This document shows positions 9,579 through 19,486 of a DNA stretch of 64,000 nucleotides, in pieces. Made by a program: the position numbers and the translations under genes. Numbering within the stretch: the stretch's first letter is position 1; the number at the start of each line of letters is the position of its first letter. A model generated the notes under the pieces. That model had not been told where the DNA came from. It did no database searches and saw only the letters and a list, made by a program, of their open reading frames with translations. Source of the stretch: Ideonella margarita (GTDB taxonomy: Bacteria > Pseudomonadota > Gammaproteobacteria > Burkholderiales > Burkholderiaceae_C); assembly GCF_038066635.1 (NCBI RefSeq), contig NZ_JBBUTI010000007.1, positions 264,541 to 328,540 on the forward strand, given 5' to 3'.

Positions 9579-10598
9579 ATGGCGGTACTGGCGCAACTCT
9601 TTGACTGGCTCGGTGATCTGTTTGGACAGGTCCAGCAGCTGCTGTTCGAGACGGTGGTGCAGCCGGTGCTGTTCCACGCGGGGTTGGCGTCTTTGTTGTC
9701 TGATGCTTATGACGCGACCGGCTGGTTGCTGGTGGGCCTGCTGCAGCTGGTGGTCATGCTGCTGGTGCTGGGCCCATTGCAGCGCTGGCGGCCGATCGAG
9801 CGCGAGCCGCAGTCGGCCATCGGCCGCGCCGAGCGCCGCATGGCCGTGGCCACCGACGTGATCTACACCTTGCTGCACCGGCTGGGCGTGTTCCGTGTCG
9901 CCATGTTCTTCCTGATCGACCCGGTCTGGAACCTCCTGTTCGGCTGGCTGGCCGTGCAGGGCCTGGACGGCTGGCACCTGGATCAGTGGATCGCGCCGGC
10001 CTGGCCGGGGGTGAGCGACACCGCATTGGCCGGCTTCGTGGTTTACCTCGTGGCGCTGGACCTGCTGAACTACCTTTTGCACCGCGCCCAGCATCAATTC
10101 GATTGGTGGTGGGCGCTGCATGCCACCCACCACAGCCAGCGCCACATGACGATGTGGACCGACAACCGGAACCACCTGCTCGATAGCCTGCTGGTGGACT
10201 GCATCTTCGTGCTGGTGGCCCGCGTGATTGGCGTGGCGCCCGGGCAGTTCGTGGCGCTCGTCGCCATCTCGCAACTGCTCGAAAGCCTGTCGCACGCCAA
10301 CGTCCGTCTGAGCTTTGGTTGGCTGGGCGAGCGCCTGCTGGTCAGCCCGCGGTTTCATCGGCTGCACCATGCCATGGGCATCGGCCATGAGTCAGAGGGC
10401 AAGGGCACGCTGGGTGGCCACAACTTCGCCGTGTTGCTGCCCGTGTGGGATTTGCTTTTCCGCACCGCCAGTTTCGCCCCGGTCGACGGCGCCACAGGCA
10501 TCCGTGACCAGTTGCCGGAAGAGGGTGGCCGCGATTACGGCAACACCTTCTGGGCGCAGCAACGGCTCGGCCTGCGCCGCCTCTTCGGGCGCGCTTAA
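9579..10598 (+). CDS. Sterol desaturase / fatty acid hydroxylase family membrane protein
   Basis: The 339-residue membrane protein carries the three histidine clusters that bind the di-iron centre: HRAQH, HATHH and HRLHH, with HNFAVLLPVWDLLFRT near the end as in other family members. Several hydrophobic segments precede the first cluster. The substrate (sterol-like lipid, carotenoid or fatty acid) cannot be told. It starts 6 bases after the deacetylase stop and probably belongs to the same transcript. Confidence 0.88.
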   Translation: MAVLAQLFDWLGDLFGQVQQLLFETVVQPVLFHAGLASLLSDAYDATGWLLVGLLQLVVMLLVLGPLQRWRPIEREPQSAIGRAERRMAVATDVIYTLLHRLGVFRVAMFFLIDPVWNLLFGWLAVQGLDGWHLDQWIAPAWPGVSDTALAGFVVYLVALDLLNYLLHRAQHQFDWWWALHATHHSQRHMTMWTDNRNHLLDSLLVDCIFVLVARVIGVAPGQFVALVAISQLLESLSHANVRLSFGWLGERLLVSPRFHRLHHAMGIGHESEGKGTLGGHNFAVLLPVWDLLFRTASFAPVDGATGIRDQLPEEGGRDYGNTFWAQQRLGLRRLFGRA

Positions 10599-10649
10599 GC
10601 GGCACGGCCCGCGGCGGCAAGGCCCCGGGCTTGCCGTTATGCTCGCGGG

Positions 10650-11570
10650 ATGAAACTTCTGCTTGATTCTTCCTGGCGCGCAGCCGTTTACCTGCTGATG
10701 CCGCGTGTCATCGGCCTGTCGCTGCTGCCCCTGTTGATCGCGGGCGGGCTGGCGGTCGGGCTGGGCTACTTCTTCTGGGAAGCCGCCGTGGCCGGCGTGC
10801 GCGCCTCGCTGGAAAGCTGGTCGCTGATCGAGGCCATGCTCAAGTGGGTCGATGCGTCTGTCGGCCCGAGCTTCCGTGCCGTGCTGGCGCCGCTGCTGGT
10901 GGTGGGCATGGCGGTGCCTGTGGTGGTGGTGGTGAGCCTGCTGCTGGTGGCCGGCTTGATGACACCAGCGATCGTGAGCCTGGTGGCCGAGCGGCGCTTT
11001 CCGGCGCTGCAGCGCCGACACGGTGCCGCCTGGTGGCAGGGCCTGTTGCGTGGCCTCGGTGCCACCGTCGTGGCCATGCTGGCGCTGCTCATCACGATGC
11101 CGCTGTGGTTCATTCCGCCCCTCATGTTGCTGATTCCGCCGCTGATCTGGGGCTGGCTCACGGCACGTGTGATGGGCTTCGATGCGCTGGCTGACCACGC
11201 CAGCCGGGAAGAGCGCGAAGCGCTGCTCGCCCAGCACCGCTGGCCCATGCTGGTGATCGGGTTGTTCACCGGCTTTCTGGGGGCTGCGCCCTCGCTGATC
11301 TGGGCCATCAGCGCGACGATGCTGTTCCTCGCGCCGCTGATGGTGGCGGTGTCCGTGTGGCTCTACACCCTGGTGTTCGCGTTCTCGTCGCTGTGGTTCA
11401 CCCATTACGCCTTGGCGGCGCTGCAGGCGCACCGCGTGCGGGTGGAGGGCGAGGTGCTGGCGCCGCGCACCGACCGCGAGCCGGCGCCCCAGGTCATCGA
11501 GCCTATCGCGCCGGGCCCTACCGATGCGGCACCGCCCATCGGCGGCACCTCGATCGCCCCTTTGCCCTGA
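10650..11570 (+). CDS. EI24 domain-containing integral membrane protein
   Basis: This is a 306-residue protein with several long hydrophobic segments, including ones near residues 18-45, 78-108, 140-180 and 215-255. The N-terminus MKLLLDSSWRAAVYLLMPRV and the mid-protein cytoplasmic stretch are typical of the bacterial EI24/CysZ-like group. CysZ is a sulfate channel, but many members are uncharacterised. The C-terminal 40 residues are Pro/Ala-rich and probably disordered. Confidence 0.82.
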   Translation: MKLLLDSSWRAAVYLLMPRVIGLSLLPLLIAGGLAVGLGYFFWEAAVAGVRASLESWSLIEAMLKWVDASVGPSFRAVLAPLLVVGMAVPVVVVVSLLLVAGLMTPAIVSLVAERRFPALQRRHGAAWWQGLLRGLGATVVAMLALLITMPLWFIPPLMLLIPPLIWGWLTARVMGFDALADHASREEREALLAQHRWPMLVIGLFTGFLGAAPSLIWAISATMLFLAPLMVAVSVWLYTLVFAFSSLWFTHYALAALQAHRVRVEGEVLAPRTDREPAPQVIEPIAPGPTDAAPPIGGTSIAPLP

Positions 11571-11603
11571 CCGGGCGTCTCTCTTCATTCGGCAAGCTGC
11601 ACC

Positions 11604-12389
11604 ATGGCCTTCGGACTCATCATCATCGGCGACGAAATCCTCTCCGGCCGTCGCCAGGACAAGCACATGGCCCGCGTCATCGAGATGCTCAGGGAGCGTG
11701 GCCACATGTTGTCCTGGGTGCGCTACATCGGCGATGACCGCGAATCCATCACCGCCACCCTGAGAGACGCTTTCGCCAGTGGCGATATCGTGTTTTCCTG
11801 CGGCGGCATCGGTGCCACGCCCGATGACCACACCCGGCAGTGCGCTGCCGCGGCCTTGGGCGTGCCTCTGGCATTGAACCCTGAGGCGCGCGAACTCATC
11901 CTCGAGCGCATCCGCGACGTGGCGGCCGAGCAGGGCGTGCCCTATGAGCCTGAGCGCGACGACAACGTGCACCGCCTCAACATGGGCGTGTTCCCGCAGG
12001 GTGCCCGCATCATTCCGAATCCGTACAACAAGATACCGGGCTTCAGCGTGGGCACGGTGCACTTCGTGCCCGGCTTCCCGGTGATGGCGCACCCGATGGT
12101 GGCCTGGGTGCTCGACACCCAGTGCGGCCACGTCCGCCCCGCTGATGTCGAGGAGCGGTCGGTCTTCGTGTTCGGCAGCATGGAGTCCACGCTGACGCCG
12201 CTGATGCTCGACATCGAGCGCGACCATCCCGGCATCCGCGTGTTCAGCTTGCCCAGCGTGGATCACCCGGTGCGTGGCCGTCACATCGAACTGGGCGTGA
12301 AGGGCGCGTCTGGCGACCTGCCCGCCGCATTCGACGCCTTGATGGCTGGCCTCGCCCGATTCACCGACATCAAGGTGCGCACCGAATGA
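11604..12389 (+). CDS. CinA-type molybdopterin-binding domain protein
   Basis: The 261-residue protein has the MoaB/CinA nucleotide-fold motifs: IIIGDEILSGRRQDKH at the N-terminus and FSCGGIGATPDDHTRQ (about residues 62-78). It corresponds to the N-terminal half of CinA only; the C-terminal nicotinamide-nucleotide amidase (PncC) domain is absent. Stand-alone members are often annotated as competence/damage-inducible proteins without direct evidence. It lies 33 bases after the EI24 gene and immediately before the glnA control region. Confidence 0.85.
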   Translation: MAFGLIIIGDEILSGRRQDKHMARVIEMLRERGHMLSWVRYIGDDRESITATLRDAFASGDIVFSCGGIGATPDDHTRQCAAAALGVPLALNPEARELILERIRDVAAEQGVPYEPERDDNVHRLNMGVFPQGARIIPNPYNKIPGFSVGTVHFVPGFPVMAHPMVAWVLDTQCGHVRPADVEERSVFVFGSMESTLTPLMLDIERDHPGIRVFSLPSVDHPVRGRHIELGVKGASGDLPAAFDALMAGLARFTDIKVRTE

Positions 12390-12401
12390 GTGCGAATTGA
12401 A

Positions 12402-12418
12402 TGCACCAAGTTGGCGCT
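12402..12418. promoter_or_regulatory. NtrC-like enhancer box 1 upstream of glnA
   Basis: TGCACCAAGTTGGCGCT resembles the dyad TGCAC-N7-GTGCA bound by NtrC. Its centre is about 23 bases from the second box, close to two helical turns. It lies about 145 bases upstream of the candidate sigma-54 promoter. Confidence 0.65.
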
Positions 12419-12424
12419 ACCGAG

Positions 12425-12441
12425 GGCGCCATTTCGGTGCA
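12425..12441. promoter_or_regulatory. NtrC-like enhancer box 2 upstream of glnA
   Basis: GGCGCCATTTCGGTGCA is a weaker left arm with a perfect right arm GGTGCA. Together with box 1 it forms the tandem arrangement expected for cooperative NtrC binding. Confidence 0.65.
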
Positions 12442-12546
12442 TTCCGCAAATTCAAGCACTGCCATGCCTGAGGTTTCCGCGAGGAAGCGGTCTTGCACCC
12501 ACGGTGGTGTCTTCTGGCAGCCGCTTGCGTTGGCATCCCCATTTCT

Positions 12547-12562
12547 GGGCATGGTTTCTGCT
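12547..12562 (+). promoter_or_regulatory. Candidate sigma-54 promoter of glnA
   Basis: GGGCATGGTTTCTGCT matches TGGCAC-N5-TTGCW with the near-invariant GG and GC at the right spacing. Transcription would begin near 12573, leaving a leader of about 95 bases. Two other TGGCA elements just upstream either have the wrong spacing or lack the GC. Confidence 0.6.
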
Positions 12563-12666
12563 ACATTCTTTCGGCCGTGACAAGTCCGAGCTTGCCCTTG
12601 AAAGCAGGCTTGTTCTGGTCACTGACTCAAGAACCCGTTGACAACTCATCCGCCAGGAGCCCCTTG

Positions 12667-14082
12667 ATGGCAAAGACCGTCGCCGATGTGATGAAGATGG
12701 TGAAGGACAACGAAATCAAGTTCGTTGACTTCCGCTTCACCGATACCCGTGGCAAGGAACAGCACGTCACCGTGCCGGTTTCCCACTTTGACGAAGACAA
12801 GTTCACCTCGGGCCACGCGTTCGACGGTTCTTCGATTGCTGGCTGGAAGGGCATTGAAGCCTCCGACATGCAGTTGATGCCCGACCCGAGCACGGCCAAC
12901 ATCGACCCGTTTTTCGAAGAGCCGACGCTGATCCTGACCTGCGACGTCATCGATCCGGCCGACGGCAAGCCTTACGAGCGCGATCCGCGTTCGCTGGCCA
13001 AGCGCGCTGAAGCCTACATGAAGGCCTCGGGCCTGGGCGACGTGGCTTACTTCGGTCCGGAACCCGAATTCTTCGTGTTCGACAGCGTCCGTTGGGCCAA
13101 TGAAATGTCGGGCTCGTTCTTCAAGATCGACTCCGAAGAAGGCGCCTGGAACTCGGGCCGTGAATACGAGCACGGTAACACCGGCTATCGCCCGACCGTC
13201 AAGGGTGGCTACTTCCCGGTTCCCCCGGTCGACAGCGCCCAGGACATGCGTTCGGAAATGTGCCTGCTGCTCGAGCAGTGCGGCATTCCGGTCGAAGTGC
13301 ACCACCACGAAGTGGCGAACGCCGGCCAGATGGAAATCGGCACCAAGTTCAGCTCGCTGGTTGAGCGCGCTGACTGGGTCCAGCTGCAGAAGTACATCAT
13401 CGTGAACGTCGCTCATGCCTACGGCAAGACCGCGACCTTCATGCCGAAGCCGATCGTTGGCGACAACGGTTCGGGCATGCACGTGCACCAGTCGGTCTGG
13501 AAGGACGGCAAGAACCTGTTCGCCGGTGACGGCTATGCAGGCCTGTCGGAATTCGCGCTGTACTACATCGGCGGCATCATCAAGCACGCCCGTGCCCTGA
13601 ACGCCATCACCAACCCGGGTACGAACTCGTACAAGCGTCTGGTGCCTGGCTTCGAAGCCCCGGTGAAGCTGGCTTACTCGGCCAAGAACCGCTCGGCCTC
13701 AATCCGTATTCCTTACGTCGCGAACCCGAAGGGCCGCCGTATCGAAGCACGTTTCCCGGATCCTTCCGCCAACCCGTACCTGGCCTTCGCAGCACTGCTG
13801 ATGGCCGGTCTGGACGGCGTGGAAAACAAGATCCATCCGGGCGAAGCCGCAACGAAGGACCTGTACCACCTGCCGCCGGAAGAAGACAAGCTGATCCCGA
13901 CGGTCTGCCACAGCCTGGACCAGGCTCTGGAATACCTGGACAAGGACCGCGCGTTCCTGACCAAGGGTGGCGTGTTCACCGATGCGTACATCGATGCGTA
14001 CATCGACCTGAAGATGCAGGAAGTCACGCGTTTCCGCATGGCCACGCACCCGGTCGAATTCGACATGTACTACGCACTCTGA
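12667..14082 (+). CDS. glnA: Glutamine synthetase type I
   Basis: GlnA makes glutamine from glutamate, ammonia and ATP. The 471-residue length is standard for the dodecameric type I enzyme. Visible motifs are FDGSSIAGWKGI, the ATP-region KPIVGDNGSGMHVHQS, and NRSASIRIPYV. The adenylylation-site region (KDLYHLPPEE, with the Tyr) is present, so it is probably controlled by GlnE. The start follows CAGGAGC. Codon use is strongly biased, as expected for a highly expressed gene. Two NtrC boxes and a sigma-54 promoter precede it, and a terminator follows. Confidence 0.98.
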   Translation: MAKTVADVMKMVKDNEIKFVDFRFTDTRGKEQHVTVPVSHFDEDKFTSGHAFDGSSIAGWKGIEASDMQLMPDPSTANIDPFFEEPTLILTCDVIDPADGKPYERDPRSLAKRAEAYMKASGLGDVAYFGPEPEFFVFDSVRWANEMSGSFFKIDSEEGAWNSGREYEHGNTGYRPTVKGGYFPVPPVDSAQDMRSEMCLLLEQCGIPVEVHHHEVANAGQMEIGTKFSSLVERADWVQLQKYIIVNVAHAYGKTATFMPKPIVGDNGSGMHVHQSVWKDGKNLFAGDGYAGLSEFALYYIGGIIKHARALNAITNPGTNSYKRLVPGFEAPVKLAYSAKNRSASIRIPYVANPKGRRIEARFPDPSANPYLAFAALLMAGLDGVENKIHPGEAATKDLYHLPPEEDKLIPTVCHSLDQALEYLDKDRAFLTKGGVFTDAYIDAYIDLKMQEVTRFRMATHPVEFDMYYAL

Positions 14083-14107
14083 TCCTCCGGATCCAGTGCA
14101 AGCAAGA

Positions 14108-14136
14108 GGGACGGCTTTGGCCGTCCCTTTTTTTTG
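14108..14136 (+). terminator. Rho-independent terminator after glnA
   Basis: GGGACGGC and GCCGTCCC pair around TTTG and are followed by a run of nine T. It separates glnA from the ntrBC transcript, or attenuates read-through into it. Confidence 0.95.
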
Positions 14137-14152
14137 GCTGCACAATCAAGGC

Positions 14153-14683
14153 ATGAAATTGACGCTGTCCAGCTTGATCTCCCGCACGCTTGGCCGCACC
14201 CTGCTGGTGGCGCCGGTGTTGACCGTTCTGCCCGCCCTGGCGCAGGCGCCGTCGGTCTATTACATCTGCCCCGGCAATGTGTTCACCAACACCATTGGCG
14301 CCAAGGAAGCCGAGCAGCGCGGCTGCAAGGCCCGAGAAACCCAGCAGCCCACCACGGTGCCGGGCACCAAGCCCAAGCCGAGCACATCGCCCAGCACCCC
14401 GCCAGCCTCCGGCCCGAGGCCGCCTGACGCCCGGGTGGACGCCGCCGAGCAACGCGGCCGCGACACCGACGCCCGCCGCATCCTGGAGGCTGAACTCCGC
14501 AAGGAAGAAGCCGCACTGGAGGCTGCCAAGCGCGAGTACAACAACGGCGAGCCAGAGCGCCGCGGCGATGAGCGCAACGCCCAGAAATATCTCGATCGCG
14601 TCGCCGAACTCAAGGCCGCCGTGACCCGCAAGGAGGCTGATGTGGCCGCCATCAAGCGTGAAATCCAGAAGCTCGGTGGATGA
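14153..14683 (+). CDS. Exported coiled-coil protein between glnA and ntrB
   Basis: No named function is recognised. The 176-residue product has a signal peptide (about 1-30, ending LAQA), a short Cys-containing segment YYICPGNVFTNTI with a second Cys in QRGCKARE (a layout like DUF4124-type proteins), a Pro/Thr/Ser-rich linker, and a charged helical region (about 95-176) likely to form a coiled coil. The stop overlaps the ntrB start (ATGA), so it is probably co-translated with the two-component genes. Confidence 0.75.
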   Translation: MKLTLSSLISRTLGRTLLVAPVLTVLPALAQAPSVYYICPGNVFTNTIGAKEAEQRGCKARETQQPTTVPGTKPKPSTSPSTPPASGPRPPDARVDAAEQRGRDTDARRILEAELRKEEAALEAAKREYNNGEPERRGDERNAQKYLDRVAELKAAVTRKEADVAAIKREIQKLGG

Positions 14684-15777
14684 TGCAATTTTCTGAACAA
14701 GCCGCCCCTGACGAAGTCCGGGCATGGGAAGCGTTCGATCTGCTGGCCACGATGGTTGCCGTCGTTCAGCCTGATGGCACCTGTCTGTTCGCCAATGCGG
14801 TGCTCGAATCGGTGGTGGGGCTGTCTCGCCGCACGCTGGTCACCCGCACCTTGCCCGAGTGGTTCAGAGAGCCTTCGGCGCTGCTGGAAGCGATCGATGC
14901 CGTGTCGCGCAACGAGTTCGCCACCCGCCGCTTTGAAGGCGCGCTGCGCCGCGCGGTGGTCGGCCACGCCGAGCCTCTGCCTGTGCACATCATCGTCAGC
15001 CAGACCGAGCATTCGCACAGCCGCATCCTGGTCGAGATGATCGAGATCGAGCAGCAGACCCGGCAAGACCGCGAAGAGCGGGCGCTGGGCCAGGCGCAGG
15101 TCACCAAAGAGCTGATCCGCAACCTGGCGCATGAGATCAAGAACCCGCTCGGTGGCATTCGCGGCGCCGCGCAGCTGCTGGCGATGGATCTGCCCAGCCC
15201 CGAGCTGATCGAATACACCCAGGTGATCATCCACGAGGCGGACCGGCTGCAGACGCTGGTCGATCGCCTGCTGGCGCCGCACCGCAAGCCGCATGTGGTG
15301 GGTGACGTGAACATCCACGAGGTCTGTGAGCGGGTGCGCTCGCTGGTGCTGGCCGAGCATTCACGCGGCCTGCGCGTGGAGCGCGACTACGACGCCTCGA
15401 TCCCCGAGTTCCGCGGTGACCGCGAGCAGCTCATCCAGGCCGTGCTCAACATCGTTCACAACGCCTGCCAGGCCTTGAATGAGCGCATTGACGAGGGCGA
15501 TGCCTGCATCACGCTGCGCACGCGGGTCTCGCGGCAAGTCACGATCGGCAAGCAACGGTTTCGACTGGCACTGGAATTGCATATCCAGGACAACGGACCG
15601 GGCGTCCCCGACAGTTTGAGAGACCGTATCTTCTACCCGCTGGTGTCAGGGCGGGACGGTGGCTCAGGACTTGGGCTCACGCTGGCGCAGACATTCGTGC
15701 AACAGCATCAGGGCACGATCGAATGCGACAGCGCGCCGGGACGCACGGTCTTCAAGATCGTGATTCCGTTGCCCTGA
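14680..15777 (+). CDS. glnL: Nitrogen regulation sensor histidine kinase NtrB (GlnL)
   Basis: NtrB phosphorylates or dephosphorylates NtrC according to nitrogen status, signalled through PII. The 365-residue protein has an N-terminal PAS domain (about 15-120, VVQPDGTCLFANAVLESVVG), the H-box NLAHEIKNPLGGIRGAAQLL (about 150-168), the N-box IVHNACQAL, and the G1/G2 motifs DNGPGVP and GGSGLGLTLAQ. There are no membrane segments, as expected. It is followed after 16 bases by ntrC. Confidence 0.96.
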   Translation: MMQFSEQAAPDEVRAWEAFDLLATMVAVVQPDGTCLFANAVLESVVGLSRRTLVTRTLPEWFREPSALLEAIDAVSRNEFATRRFEGALRRAVVGHAEPLPVHIIVSQTEHSHSRILVEMIEIEQQTRQDREERALGQAQVTKELIRNLAHEIKNPLGGIRGAAQLLAMDLPSPELIEYTQVIIHEADRLQTLVDRLLAPHRKPHVVGDVNIHEVCERVRSLVLAEHSRGLRVERDYDASIPEFRGDREQLIQAVLNIVHNACQALNERIDEGDACITLRTRVSRQVTIGKQRFRLALELHIQDNGPGVPDSLRDRIFYPLVSGRDGGSGLGLTLAQTFVQQHQGTIECDSAPGRTVFKIVIPLP

Positions 15778-15793
15778 CGCAAAAGTTGCCTGA

Positions 15794-17350
<1,557 letters not shown>

Positions 17351-17355
17351 CAGGC

Positions 17356-17378
17356 TCCGGGCGCATCATGCGCCCGGA
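17356..17378. terminator. Strong hairpin between convergent ntrC and xth
   Basis: TCCGGGCGCAT and ATGCGCCCGGA are perfect 11-base arms around one base. There is no T-run, so it may stop transcription from either side only partly. It lies within the 44-base gap between the two stop codons. Confidence 0.6.
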
Positions 17379-17394
17379 TCAAGCAAACAACGCC

Positions 17395-18162
17395 TCAGCG
17401 GCTCAGCGTCACCAGTACGGGGGCGTGGTCGCTGGGGCGTTCGTTCTTGCGGGTTGGCTTGTCGACCTCGCAGCTTTGCACCGACGGCACCAAGGCCTGG
17501 CTGACCAGGATGTGGTCGATGCGCAGGCCCTGGTTCTTGCGGAACGCCAGGTTGCGGTAATCCCACCAGCTCCAGATCTTCGGCGGCTGATCGAACAGCC
17601 GGAACGCATCACTCAGGCCCAGCCCCAGCAGTTGCTGGAAGTGCGTGCGTTCCTCGTCGGTGCAGTGGATCTGCCCGGCCCACGCGACGGGGTCGTACAC
17701 ATCCCGGTCGTCCGGGGCGATGTTGTAGTCGCCCATCAGCACCAGCTCGGGGTGGGCGGCCAGTTGCCCGCGCACCCATTCCCGCAGGGCCGTCAGCCAG
17801 CCCATCTTGTAGACGAACTTGTCGCTGTCGGGCGCCTGGCCGTTGGGGAAGTAGCCACCAATCACGCGGATGCCGTTCACCGTGCCTGCAATCACCCGGG
17901 CCTGCTGATCGGCAAAACCGGGGATGTTGCGAACCACATCGGTTGCCGGGCTGCGCGACAGCAGCGCCACGCCGTTGTAGGTCTTCTGGCCATGAAACAC
18001 GACGTGGTAGCCGGCGGCTTCAATCTCGGCCTGCGGGAACTTGTCGTCGGTGAGCTTGGTTTCCTGCAGCACCAGCGCCTCCACCGGGTGGGCTTTCAGC
18101 CAGTCCAGCAGTTGGGGCAGGCGCACGCCCAGCGAATTGACGTTCCAGGTGGCGAGTTGCAT
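17395..18162 (-). CDS. xth: Exodeoxyribonuclease III family DNA repair nuclease
   Basis: ExoIII cleaves DNA at abasic sites and degrades 3' ends. The 255-residue product begins MQLATWNVNSLGVRLPQLLD and shows LVLQETKL (metal-binding Glu), VIGGYFPNG, LMGDYNIAP and the C-terminal RPSDHAPVLVTL with the catalytic Asp-His. A second possible start at 18195 overlaps the stop of the upstream gene as ATGTCTGA, which would add 11 residues; the family usually begins at the position used here. Confidence 0.94.
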   Translation of the reverse strand: MQLATWNVNSLGVRLPQLLDWLKAHPVEALVLQETKLTDDKFPQAEIEAAGYHVVFHGQKTYNGVALLSRSPATDVVRNIPGFADQQARVIAGTVNGIRVIGGYFPNGQAPDSDKFVYKMGWLTALREWVRGQLAAHPELVLMGDYNIAPDDRDVYDPVAWAGQIHCTDEERTHFQQLLGLGLSDAFRLFDQPPKIWSWWDYRNLAFRKNQGLRIDHILVSQALVPSVQSCEVDKPTRKNERPSDHAPVLVTLSR

Positions 18163-18187
18163 GGCGTTGCTCTTGGGGGTTTCGCTC

Positions 18188-18763
18188 TCAGACATGGAAC
18201 CAGGCCAGCACGCCCACCACCACGCCCACGCCACCGATGCCCACGGTGCCCCAGGCCATCCAGCGGCGTTTGGTCAGCAGGGCGATGGCAGCCATGGCGA
18301 TCGAGATCTGCAGTGCCGTCGTGGCCTGTGCCCAGCGGTGATGCTGGTGCATCTGCTCATCCGACTGGTGGTCCCACTCGGTGGCGGCCTCTTCAAGGGC
18401 TTCGGCTTCCTTCTTGATGTCTGCCTTTTCGCCCTTGTAGCGCTCGATTTCGGCCTGGTAGCCAGCCTTGCGGTCTTCCGGCACCAGGGCCAGCGCCAAC
18501 TCAGCCAGGTTCTGCTTGCTGCTCTTGGCCTGGTAGTAGTTCCACTTGTTCGAGGCCTCGGTCTTCTTGATGGCCGCGTTGTTCTTGTAGAGGCCGGCAT
18601 TGGCCTGCGTGGCCCCGCCCATGTAGGAGAACAGCGCCCCGACTGTGGCGAGGATGGCCGTGATCACCGCCAGCTTGCCGGCCATGCCTTCCGGGTTGTG
18701 CTGGGCAGCGTGTTCAAGTTCGTGGTCGTGCGGGCCGTGCACGTGAAAACCATGTCCGGACAT
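18188..18763 (-). CDS. DUF4337-like membrane protein with His-rich N-terminus
   Basis: The function is unknown. The 191-residue product starts with a histidine-rich stretch (MSGHGFHVHGPHDHELEHAA), then a hydrophobic segment (about 32-50), a charged helical middle (about 60-130, KNNAAIKKTEASNKWNYYQA) and two closely spaced hydrophobic segments at the end (about 140-190). This three-segment layout with the NKWNYYQAKS stretch fits DUF4337. AAGGA precedes the ATG. It lies 4 bases after folA, so it is probably co-transcribed. Confidence 0.75.
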   Translation of the reverse strand: MSGHGFHVHGPHDHELEHAAQHNPEGMAGKLAVITAILATVGALFSYMGGATQANAGLYKNNAAIKKTEASNKWNYYQAKSSKQNLAELALALVPEDRKAGYQAEIERYKGEKADIKKEAEALEEAATEWDHQSDEQMHQHHRWAQATTALQISIAMAAIALLTKRRWMAWGTVGIGGVGVVVGVLAWFHV

Positions 18764-18767
18764 CGGT

Positions 18768-19295
18768 TCAGTTCCTTGCAGGGGTTCGTTGGTAGGTGAC
18801 AAAGCTGAAGTGGAACGCATTGGGCGCAGCGGCTTGATGACGTTCGCGGCTCGTTTCGGTGAAGCTGCCGTGCTCCCAGGCCGGGAAGAAGGCGTCGGCG
18901 GGCAGCGTCAGCTCGACCTCGGTGAGCACCAGCTCGTCGGCCACGGGCAGGGCCGCCTGGTAGATCTGCTCACCGCCGATCACGAACACGCGAGGCGAAG
19001 TGCGGTCAGCGGCCGATAGGGCGTCTTCCACGCTGTGCGTGACGATGGCGCCCGGCGCATCGAAGCCAGCTTGGCGGGTGATGACGATGTTCTGGCGTCC
19101 TGGCAGCGGGCGAAACCGCGGCGGCAGCGAGTCCCAGGTCTTGCGGCCCATGATCACCGGGCAGCCCTGGGTCTGACGCCGGAAATGCGCCATGTCTTCA
19201 GGCAGGTGCCAGAGCAACTGGTTGTTCAGGCCGATGCCCCGGTCGCTGGCCAGGGCGGCGATCAAGGTCACAGGGGGAGTGGTGGAGGCAGGCAT
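18768..19295 (-). CDS. folA: Dihydrofolate reductase
   Basis: FolA reduces dihydrofolate to tetrahydrofolate with NADPH. The 175-residue product shows LIAALASDRGIGLNNQLLWH, the substrate-binding acidic residue in HLPEDMAHF, VIMGRKTWDSLP and VFVIGGEQIYQAAL. It leads a minus-strand group with the DUF4337-like gene and xth. thyA, its metabolic partner, lies 2.2 kb away on the same strand behind an oppositely oriented gene. Confidence 0.97.
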   Translation of the reverse strand: MPASTTPPVTLIAALASDRGIGLNNQLLWHLPEDMAHFRRQTQGCPVIMGRKTWDSLPPRFRPLPGRQNIVITRQAGFDAPGAIVTHSVEDALSAADRTSPRVFVIGGEQIYQAALPVADELVLTEVELTLPADAFFPAWEHGSFTETSRERHQAAAPNAFHFSFVTYQRTPARN

Positions 19296-19486
19296 GGCGC
19301 CATTGTCGCCTCGTCCGAACGAGGGGCCGAGTGCCTCACACTGCCGATGCGCTTTGTGATGGAATTGCGCAGAACGTTTCTTTCACGCAACTTTGCTGTC
19401 CGCTGTAAGGAAACCGATCATCCAACGACCAAGACCTTCACGGGGCCGCCTGCGGTGGTCCGGTTCACGAGGGGCCAGAGGTGCAC

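Noticed and set aside
10392..12284. Minus-strand open frame of about 630 codons opposite the EI24 and CinA genes
   Set aside because: The translation is His/Arg/Gln-rich without domains, while the plus strand carries two clear protein families.
12525..12550. Other TGGCA elements as the glnA sigma-54 promoter
   Set aside because: TGGCAG-CCGC-TTGC has a spacer one base short, and TGGCAT-CCCCA-TTTC lacks the GC of the -12 element. The element at 12547 keeps both GG and GC with correct spacing.
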